Assembly: GCA_001648575.1 (NCBI GenBank)
Contig: LQXN01000061.1
Span: 186,001 to 250,000, forward strand
Length of the DNA: 64,000 nt
Direction of reading: 5' to 3'
Origin: Sutcliffiella horikoshii DSM 8719
Lineage (GTDB): Bacteria > Bacillota > Bacilli > Bacillales > Bacillaceae_I
Shown: piece by piece, positions 57,145 to 64,000 of the stretch
Layout of the letters: every line of letters starts with the position of its first letter
Position numbering within the stretch: position 1 is the first letter of the stretch
Notes under the pieces: model-generated
Database searches by the model: none
Seen by the model: only the letters and a program-made list of their open reading frames with translations
What the model was told of the DNA's origin: nothing
Program-made: the position numbers and the translations under genes

Positions 57145-60100
57145 ATGAACATTCATGTTACTCAAAAACTGATCCAAGAACGATGTGGCTCTGTCTCCTT
57201 TAAAAGCGGGGAGGCTTTTTTGCGAGCGGATAAAGTAAAGATTCATACATATACAGAGCGACAATGCGAGGCGACGGTCTCAGCAACAGAGGACTTTCAG
57301 ATTGTCATCACCTCGGAAGGAGAAGGGAGCTTTCACGCTGCGTGTACTTGTCCTAAATTGGCATCTATAAAAAAAGATTGCCAGCATGTTGCCGCAGTCC
57401 TTCTTACCATCTTAGAACTTCAAAAGCAGGAAGGATCATCCACCAACGCACTTTCAGATGAGGTGCTCCGTTTGTTTCAAGGTCAACCGAACTTAAAAAG
57501 CGGACATCAGCGTCATTTTGAAAAAAGGGAAGTCTTAGACCTCTCATTTATCATTAAACCTGTGTTATTGGAAAACGGCGGGAACGCCCTCGGAATTGAA
57601 TTGATGGTGGAAGAGAACTTGGTTAAAGACATTCGCGGCTTTTTAAATGCGGTGAGAAAAGGAACTGCCGGCCCCCTGTTCAACCCTGCAAGACAATGTT
57701 TCCAGCCTCAGGCAGATGTTGTGATACAGGGGCTGGTTGATGTCCTACATGATGAAAGAGCATATCTGGACAAGTTGGGCACCAATATGCAGGGCTTCAT
57801 CATTCCCCCATCCAGCTTCCACAGACTGGAGCCGTTACTTGCCAAAGCACCACATACACGTTTGTTACATGGGGGGGCAGTTAGTAATTTTAAGCTCTCT
57901 ATAGAGCCCCTCTCCCTTCAGTTTCTTTTTACAGAGGAAGTTGGGAAAGGATTCTTGCTGAAAGTAAAAGGCCTGGAAAGCTTAGTGGTCTTCCCGGCTT
58001 ACCAAGCTGTATTAAAAAACGGGAAGCTTCTAACTCTGCCAACTGAGGATTGTCGTCGTCTCAATGAATTGCAAAGGATGCTTGAGGCATCACGGACAAA
58101 GGATATTCCAATCGCCACTGATCAAGTTCAAGTCTTCCTTGACAAGGTTGTACCTGGATTAAGGAAACTTGGCAAAGTAGAGCTGGATGAGTCAGTGACA
58201 AAGAGGATATCCAAGACGCCTTTGGTTGCCAAGCTCTATCTGGACAGGGTGAAAAACCGCCTGCTTGCAAGTATCGAATTTTGTTATGAACAGGTGGTCA
58301 TCAACCCCTTGGATCCGAGAGAGCAGCAGGGGAACGCCATGTTCATCAGGGATCGGGATAAAGAACAGATAATCCTGGAGTTAATGGAAGACAGCGAATT
58401 CGGCAGTACGGAAGAAGGGTATTTCTTGCATAATGAAGAGTTGGAGTATGAATTCCTTTATCATAAGCTGGCAACTTTGCAGCGGTTTGTCCAGGTTTAC
58501 GCAACAACTGCTGTTAGAAACCGGATATTCAGAGAGAATGCCAAGCCCCAAATCCGTGTGCGTGTAAAAAAAGAGCGGACCAACTGGCTGGAATTCAAGT
58601 TTGAGCTGGATGGAATCCCGGAGTCGCAGATCAGGGAGCTGTTAGGGGCACTGGATGAGAAACGAAGGTATTACCGTTTAAAGAATGGGTCGTTGCTCTC
58701 CTTGGAAACAAGGGAATTTGAAGAGATTCAGCGGTTCCTGCAGGCAAATCCCGTGCAGGCTGAGGATCTCGAGCAAGGATTAAATGTTCCTATCATTAAA
58801 GGCTTTAAAATGATGGATACAGTACATGGCGATGGCATTTTCTCCCTCGAGGATTCCTTCCGTCAGTTCTTGGAGGAGATACAGAACCCGAGCAGTGAAA
58901 ACATCCCCGTCCCCAAGCAAGTGGATGATATTTTACGGGATTATCAGAAGCATGGCTTCAGATGGATGAAAACTTTGGCCCATTACGGTTTCGGTGGGAT
59001 ATTGGCGGATGATATGGGACTTGGGAAGACCTTGCAGAGTATCGCATTCATCTTGTCAGAGCTAACAGATATCCGGCATAAACAATGTCCGGTCCTGATT
59101 GTCTGCCCCTCTTCATTAACATATAACTGGCTAAGTGAACTAAAGAAATTTGCGCCGGAGATCGAGGCATTGATTGTGGATGGAACACGAAAGGAACGAG
59201 AACATGCCCTAGCACAGTCAAAGCAAATGGATGTACTCATCACCTCATACCCGTTGTTACGACGAGATATATCGACTTTTTCATCACAAATGTTCCATAC
59301 AATATTTTATGATGAAGCTCAAGCGTTCAAAAATCCGATCACCCAGACGGCACGTGTCGTGAAAAGGTTGGAATCAGATTATAAGTTTGCTTTGACCGGT
59401 ACACCAGTCGAGAATTCTTTGGAAGAGCTCTGGTCCATTTTCCATGTGGTCTTCCCGGAGTTGTTCATGGGCTTGAAGGAGTACAGCAATCTTACTCGGA
59501 AAACGATAGCAAGGCGGATCCGTCCCTTCCTTTTAAGGAGGGTAAAGGAGGATGTGCTGGCGGAGTTGCCGGAGAAACAGGAAAGCTTGGAGTCAGTAGA
59601 ACTTTTACCTGAACAGAAAAAGCTTTATGCTGCATACCTTGCCAAGCTTCGCCACGATACATTGAAGCACCTGAATAAAGATACGTTGAGGAAAAATAAA
59701 ATCCGGATATTGGCCGGACTGACTAGGCTCCGTCAAATCTGCTGTCATCCGACCCTTTTTGTTAACGGTTATAAGGGGAGATCTGCGAAATTTGACATGC
59801 TCCTGCAGCTGATTGAGGAATCCAGGCGGTCAGGCAGAAGGGTGCTGATATTTTCACAGTTCACAAAGATGCTGGAGCTGATAGGCAGGGAGCTTACCTA
59901 TCAGGGGCTTCCCTACTTTTACCTTGATGGACAGACCCCATCGGAAGAGAGGGTGGCGCGGTGTGACCGCTTCAACTCTGGAGAAAGGGACTTTTTCTTA
60001 ATATCCTTAAAGGCTGGGGGAACGGGGCTGAATCTGACTGGTGCTGATACCGTCATCCTTTACGATCTTTGGTGGAATCCGGCGGTGGAAGAGCAGGCGG

Positions 60101-60294
60101 CAGACCGTGCACACAGGATGGGACAAACCCAGACGGTACAGGTGATCAAGCTGGTTACCCGCGGTACGATTGAAGAAAAAATGAATGAACTACAAGATAA
60201 AAAAAGACATTTGATAGAGGAAATAATAGATCCTGATGAGAAAGTGCCGACATCCTTGACTGATGAGGATATCCGGGAGATTCTTTCCATTTAG
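57145..60294 (+). CDS. SWIM-domain SNF2-family helicase
   Basis: The 1049-residue protein has an N-terminal SWIM zinc motif (Cys67, Cys69, Cys79, His81), a middle region of the SNF2-associated type, and a SNF2 ATPase: Walker A ADDMGLGKTLQS (about 620-632), DEAQ box YDEAQAFKN (about 721-729), ALTGTPVENSLEELWS and the C-terminal SLKAGGTGLNLTGAD with DRAHRMGQTQ. It corresponds to the YwqA group of Bacillus helicases but carries the SWIM domain in the same chain. ATG 57145 follows AAAGGAG. The next gene starts 20 bp after its stop. Confidence 0.93.
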   Translation: MNIHVTQKLIQERCGSVSFKSGEAFLRADKVKIHTYTERQCEATVSATEDFQIVITSEGEGSFHAACTCPKLASIKKDCQHVAAVLLTILELQKQEGSSTNALSDEVLRLFQGQPNLKSGHQRHFEKREVLDLSFIIKPVLLENGGNALGIELMVEENLVKDIRGFLNAVRKGTAGPLFNPARQCFQPQADVVIQGLVDVLHDERAYLDKLGTNMQGFIIPPSSFHRLEPLLAKAPHTRLLHGGAVSNFKLSIEPLSLQFLFTEEVGKGFLLKVKGLESLVVFPAYQAVLKNGKLLTLPTEDCRRLNELQRMLEASRTKDIPIATDQVQVFLDKVVPGLRKLGKVELDESVTKRISKTPLVAKLYLDRVKNRLLASIEFCYEQVVINPLDPREQQGNAMFIRDRDKEQIILELMEDSEFGSTEEGYFLHNEELEYEFLYHKLATLQRFVQVYATTAVRNRIFRENAKPQIRVRVKKERTNWLEFKFELDGIPESQIRELLGALDEKRRYYRLKNGSLLSLETREFEEIQRFLQANPVQAEDLEQGLNVPIIKGFKMMDTVHGDGIFSLEDSFRQFLEEIQNPSSENIPVPKQVDDILRDYQKHGFRWMKTLAHYGFGGILADDMGLGKTLQSIAFILSELTDIRHKQCPVLIVCPSSLTYNWLSELKKFAPEIEALIVDGTRKEREHALAQSKQMDVLITSYPLLRRDISTFSSQMFHTIFYDEAQAFKNPITQTARVVKRLESDYKFALTGTPVENSLEELWSIFHVVFPELFMGLKEYSNLTRKTIARRIRPFLLRRVKEDVLAELPEKQESLESVELLPEQKKLYAAYLAKLRHDTLKHLNKDTLRKNKIRILAGLTRLRQICCHPTLFVNGYKGRSAKFDMLLQLIEESRRSGRRVLIFSQFTKMLELIGRELTYQGLPYFYLDGQTPSEERVARCDRFNSGERDFFLISLKAGGTGLNLTGADTVILYDLWWNPAVEEQAADRAHRMGQTQTVQVIKLVTRGTIEEKMNELQDKKRHLIEEIIDPDEKVPTSLTDEDIREILSI

Positions 60295-60313
60295 GCTAGG
60301 TTGGTGTATTTGT

Positions 60314-61033
60314 ATGGCAGAAAAGAAAAAAATGTATGAAGTGGACCTTTATAAGCCCATTCAAAAGTATTTTGTCAAAGAGGGCTTTGAGGTATACGGT
60401 GAAGTGAATGATTGTGATATCGCGATGGTAAAAGGGGATGCCGTTGTAGTGGTGGAGCTTAAGCTGACATTGAATGTGCAATTGCTCATTCAGGCAACAA
60501 AGCGGCAGAAGCTTACTGACCTTGTGTATATTGCGATACCGAAGCCATCGTTCAGCAGGCGTTCGAAGCGTTGGACAGACCTATGTCATCTGATCAAACG
60601 GCTTGAGTTGGGCTTGATTGTCGTGTCATTCAGCGGGAGGGGCAAGCGTGTGGAAGTTATGTTTGACCCTGTTCCCTTTGACCGGGCACGTAGTATGCGC
60701 CAAAACAAGCGGAAGCGTGAAGCTTTGATGAAAGAGATGGATGGTCGTTCCTCTGATGTCAATCTCGGCGGCAGCAGCCGTGTCAAGATCAGGACTGCCT
60801 ATAAAGAGAGCTGCGTACAAATTGCATGCTTACTAGAAAAGTTCGGTCCACTTTCGCCAAAGGCTTTGCGGGAGTTTGGGACGGGGGAAAAGACCTCTTC
60901 CATTTTGGCGAAAAACTATTACAGGTGGTTTGAGCGGGTGAAGCGTGGGACGTATGTGATCAGTGATAAAGGAAAGAAGGAACTCCTTGAACATCAGGAG
61001 CTTGTGGAGTATTTTTTAAAGAAATTGAAGTGA
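60314..61033 (+). CDS. DUF2161 protein, PD-(D/E)XK nuclease-like
   Basis: The 239-residue protein opens with DLYKPIQKYFVKEGFEV, then DCDIAMVKGDAVVVVELKL (the Asp and Glu-x-Lys of a PD-(D/E)XK core) and QATKRQKLTDLVYIAIPKP. The C-terminal half is basic and ends in a winged-helix-like region (YYRWFERVKRGTYVISDKGK). ATG 60314 is chosen as it has the normal DUF2161 start; the frame continues upstream into the helicase gene. Being 20 bp after the helicase, the two probably act together on DNA. Confidence 0.84.
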   Translation: MAEKKKMYEVDLYKPIQKYFVKEGFEVYGEVNDCDIAMVKGDAVVVVELKLTLNVQLLIQATKRQKLTDLVYIAIPKPSFSRRSKRWTDLCHLIKRLELGLIVVSFSGRGKRVEVMFDPVPFDRARSMRQNKRKREALMKEMDGRSSDVNLGGSSRVKIRTAYKESCVQIACLLEKFGPLSPKALREFGTGEKTSSILAKNYYRWFERVKRGTYVISDKGKKELLEHQELVEYFLKKLK

Positions 61034-61255
61034 GCTGCCTTCTATATTACATGGATCCTCCTTTTTCCCTTGCCATTCAGTGGAATTCAATTCAGACTCT
61101 CGCATCACTGGTGGAATAAACCCTTATATAATCAGGACTTTTGCCCCTGAACAGAACAAATGTTTTATTGTAGAATAACTAAAATGTAATGGTGATTTTA
61201 AGTGAAACTAAAATCCCCACACTCCAATATTTCCAACGTCAGAGGTGAACACAAC

Positions 61256-61882
61256 ATGAATGGTACCGCACATGCAGCAATAGGAGCTGCAACTGGTTTT
61301 TTAGTCGCCAACTCATTGCAGACAACGCCAACCACCACCCTGATTCTAGTCAGCCTGGGAACCGTTTCGGCCCTTGTGCCTGACCTTGATATTGAAGGGA
61401 AACTCCGCGGGCGAATCACGTTATCCCATACGGTGACGAGGACGATTGCCCAAATAATAGGAACGATGATGATTCTTTACAGTTTATACGAAGGAAATAT
61501 AGAGGAAAAGCTGCGGGGTGCGGGGATAGGGGCCCTCATGATTATCATTTCTTCTTTTATCAAGCAGAAGCATATGTTGACCATCACGGGAGCGGGGGTG
61601 ATTATGGGGGGAGTCTCCTTGCAGGAGTTATGGATGATCCTTTTCGGCATCTATATCATTATGGCATCCTTGGTGTCCCACAGGAGTTACACTCATTCGC
61701 TTATAGGGGTGCTTTTCTTTGGTTATATAGCTTGGAAGCTTGAACACTCTTTATCTATTGATGGTGTTTTCTACACATCATTGTTTGCATACATAAGCCA
61801 TTTGATAGCAGATATGAAAATCCTTCCTTTCAATAAAAGAGGAATCAAGCTGTTCCTGCCTATTTCATCAAAGGAAGTTTAG
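61256..61882 (+). CDS. YdjM-like membrane metal-dependent hydrolase (DUF457)
   Basis: The 208-residue protein has about five membrane segments and the family histidines: NGTAHAAIGAATG at the start, PDLDIEGKLRGRITLSHTVTR, then SHRSYTHSL and SHLIADM. The family is described as metal-dependent hydrolases; the substrate is unclear. ATG 61256 follows AGAGGTGA. It stands alone before the kinase gene. Confidence 0.87.
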   Translation: MNGTAHAAIGAATGFLVANSLQTTPTTTLILVSLGTVSALVPDLDIEGKLRGRITLSHTVTRTIAQIIGTMMILYSLYEGNIEEKLRGAGIGALMIIISSFIKQKHMLTITGAGVIMGGVSLQELWMILFGIYIIMASLVSHRSYTHSLIGVLFFGYIAWKLEHSLSIDGVFYTSLFAYISHLIADMKILPFNKRGIKLFLPISSKEV

Positions 61883-61993
61883 GAAATGAGATTTGCTCAT
61901 TTATCAGATGAGAAGAGCAATTAACGTTTAATAAATGGCGAAAAAAACTTTCCTTAACAAGAGTATCCAGACTCGACCATGGTTTCCTATTAC

Positions 61994-62002
61994 TGGTATA
62001 AT
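61994..62002 (+). promoter_or_regulatory. Extended -10 promoter for the kinase gene
   Basis: TGGTATAAT fits an extended -10 (TGn then TATAAT), which needs no strong -35. It is 59 bases before the GTG start. Confidence 0.55.
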
Positions 62003-62060
62003 AGATTTAGATATTTATGCGCGTTTTCAGCATCATTAAATTAAGAAAGTGGGAGTTGCG

Positions 62061-64000
62061 GTGAGCTTTAGGAAAAAACAATTCGTCGGGTTGGGAATAA
62101 CTATTTTCTTTCTCGTGCTGCTGTTGACAGTAATTCTATTCATGACCAATTCCATGAAGACAAATATGCTGGAAATAGTAGAGGACAGGTATTATAAAGT
62201 TAATAAAGCGACAGATATCAGGCAATTATTCTATGAAACAGACAGGCAGTTATTATTTGTCATCAATAGAGAGGAATCAGAGGATATTGAATCAAACCTG
62301 GCCAATATAGCTGAAAATAGGGAGGCAGTCAGAAGCAATATCATTGAGCTTGAAGCCGACCTTGACAGGAATGAAACTAAAGTCTTGTTGAACAGAATCC
62401 AGGAAGGTTATAACTCGTACTGGGTTATGGAACAGGAAATCCTTTCTCAGATAAGTAATGAGGCAGCCAATGAGACATTGCAGGGCATTTATGCCTCCCG
62501 CTTGGATAATAGGGCGGAGCTTTTAGAGAATATTTCAGAGTTTAAAACGTTACAGGAAACGCTCATGCAGGAAACTTTGAATCAATCCAGTCAAACCTAT
62601 CAAAACCTGGTTGTCATCTTGATAGCGGCAGTGATCCTTTCCCTGCTAGTCATCGTATCGACGACTCTTTGGGTGATAAGAAGCACTAACTCAAGATTGG
62701 ATGTCGTGAAAAATGGTATCAAAGGAATAAATTACGAAGACCTTTCGACATTACCAAGGTTAAGTACAGACATCAAAGATGAGATCGGGGAAATTTCCGA
62801 GGCGTTCAATACCATGGCAAGCTCGATTGAATCCTACCATGCCAAAGAAAGAGAGTTTACAGAGGAGATCGGCAGACAGAACTGGGTACAGACAAACTCT
62901 GCTGATATCATCAACCTCTATCATCGAAATGTATCCACAGACTCATTGGCGGAAAAATTCATTGCTACTTTGACTCCATTGATGGATGCCAAGCTTGGTG
63001 CATTTTACCTACTGGATGGGGAAGGCGGTAAAGGTGCTACATATAAAAAAGTCGCCACTTATGCTGATGGAGCGGAAGATGTCGGAGGAGAGGCGTATAA
63101 GCTTCGAGAAGGTCTTATAGGGCAGTGTGCGTGGGATAAAAAAGCAATTCATATAGAAGAGGTGCCTGAGAATTATTCCGTTGTAACAACAGGTATAGGC
63201 CATGTCAAACCAAAAAGCATCATCATTGCCCCGGTCATAATTAAAGATGAAGTGATTGCTGTCATTGAAATGGCCACATTGACTCGATTTACTAAAACAC
63301 ACACCCAGCTTTTGAATAAAGTACTGGAGACACTGGGTATTGCAATCACAAACATTCTGGGAAGAATGGAAGTGGAGCGCTTATTGCTTGAATCTCAAGC
63401 ACAGACCGAAGAGTTGCAATCTCAATCTGAAGAATTGCAGGCTCAATCTGAAGAACTCCAAACCCAATCTGAAGAACTGCGCATGATCAATGAGCAGCTT
63501 GAAGAACGCTCCCGTGATGCGGAACAAAAATCAGCTGACCTTCAAAAGGCTAAAACAGAACTTGAAGATAAGGCGAAACAATTACAACTAAGCTCTAAGT
63601 ATAAATCGGAATTCTTGGCGAATATGTCCCATGAGTTAAGAACGCCGCTTAATAGTATCCTCCTTCTATCTGAAATGCTAGCAGAAGATCCAGAGGACCA
63701 ATTGACAGACGAACAGAGGGAATTCTCCCGTGTGATCAATTCCTCCGGTCAAGATCTTCTGAATTTGATCAATGACATCTTGGATCTCTCCAAGGTGGAA
63801 GTGAAGAAGTTAGAGTTAATGTTTGGAGAAGTGAATGTAGAAGAGTTCATCAACCGTTTGGAGCTTCAATTCACTCATATCGCCAAACACAAAAAACTAA
63901 ACTACGAAATTGCAAGAGGCAGCAAGCTTCCAGATGTATTTTTCACAGACGAACAGCGCCTACAGCAAATTGTGAAGAACCTTTTATCCAATGCCTTCAA
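62061..64000 (+). CDS. Multi-domain sensor histidine kinase, 3' end outside window
   Basis: GTG 62061 follows GTGGGAG. The first 646 codons are present. A membrane segment (about residues 9-31), an extracellular helical region of about 150 residues (CHASE3-like), a second membrane segment (about 183-207), HAMP, a GAF domain (about 290-430), a coiled coil and a HisKA domain with His524 in SHELRTP follow in order; the ATPase domain begins as the window ends (KNLLSNAF). The coiled coil contains three 7-residue repeats, EELQ(S/A/T)QS, at 63408-63470. The long layout suggests a hybrid kinase with further receiver domains. Confidence 0.92.
   Translation, partial: MSFRKKQFVGLGITIFFLVLLLTVILFMTNSMKTNMLEIVEDRYYKVNKATDIRQLFYETDRQLLFVINREESEDIESNLANIAENREAVRSNIIELEADLDRNETKVLLNRIQEGYNSYWVMEQEILSQISNEAANETLQGIYASRLDNRAELLENISEFKTLQETLMQETLNQSSQTYQNLVVILIAAVILSLLVIVSTTLWVIRSTNSRLDVVKNGIKGINYEDLSTLPRLSTDIKDEIGEISEAFNTMASSIESYHAKEREFTEEIGRQNWVQTNSADIINLYHRNVSTDSLAEKFIATLTPLMDAKLGAFYLLDGEGGKGATYKKVATYADGAEDVGGEAYKLREGLIGQCAWDKKAIHIEEVPENYSVVTTGIGHVKPKSIIIAPVIIKDEVIAVIEMATLTRFTKTHTQLLNKVLETLGIAITNILGRMEVERLLLESQAQTEELQSQSEELQAQSEELQTQSEELRMINEQLEERSRDAEQKSADLQKAKTELEDKAKQLQLSSKYKSEFLANMSHELRTPLNSILLLSEMLAEDPEDQLTDEQREFSRVINSSGQDLLNLINDILDLSKVEVKKLELMFGEVNVEEFINRLELQFTHIAKHKKLNYEIARGSKLPDVFFTDEQRLQQIVKNLLSNAF

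Overview
The window comes from a low-GC, endospore-forming Gram-positive bacterium, most likely a Bacillaceae member (Bacillus, Sutcliffiella or a relative). The grounds are a sporulenol/squalene-hopene cyclase (sqhC), a Spo0M-like sporulation protein, the glcT-ptsG arrangement with a RAT antiterminator leader, strong GGAGG-type ribosome binding sites, and frequent GTG and TTG starts. No rRNA, tRNA, CRISPR array, phage module or intact transposase gene was seen. Species assignment is inference.

Layout. 0-2.9 kb (mostly minus strand): a truncated MerA-like flavoprotein paired with a TVP38 membrane protein, then an EamA transporter behind a promoter and a UUCG-capped leader terminator. 2.9-5.8 kb: sqhC and an unknown gene whose ribosome binding site was duplicated by a small inverted-repeat element. 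5.8-10.9 kb: a lipoprotein, an OmpR-type two-component system, a PepSY membrane protein and a His-tailed lipoprotein, with similar 11-bp-spaced direct repeats before both transcription units. 11-33.5 kb: a long plus-strand run of small accessory enzymes (GNATs, Nudix hydrolases, APH-like phosphotransferases, hydrolases, ASCH, VOC, DUF4256, rhomboid, beta-lactamase-like) and small membrane proteins. 33.5-40 kb: a permease, a short-chain dehydrogenase, a membrane hydrolase, and an ECF sigma/anti-sigma pair. 40-49.3 kb: a carbohydrate region with glcT, the RAT leader, ptsG, a GH13_18 sugar phosphorylase, a glycerate kinase and a CdaR-type regulator; the phosphorylase-kinase pair suggests use of glucosylglycerate. 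49.6-55.8 kb: an exported 5'-nucleotidase, a short Spo0M, a permease and an amidase. 55.8-64 kb: a VWA protein divergent from an HTH-like protein, a SWIM-SNF2 helicase followed by a PD-(D/E)XK-type protein, a YdjM-like membrane protein, and a large histidine kinase cut by the window end.

The most unusual content is intergenic. (1) Three roughly 210-220 bp elements with related 16-bp ends are each flanked by a perfect or near-perfect direct duplication of 23-34 bp, and in every case the duplicated segment is exactly one stem-loop. They appear to be mobile elements that target intrinsic terminators and copy the whole hairpin. (2) Three arrays of short degenerate repeats, unrelated in sequence, share a period of 20-21 bp. 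(3) Two separate loci pair small membrane proteins with a related GCGATTGT hairpin spacer and similar terminators. (4) A second small element family (three copies) has 23-bp imperfect ends, and one copy has a perfect 9-bp target duplication that rebuilt a ribosome binding site.
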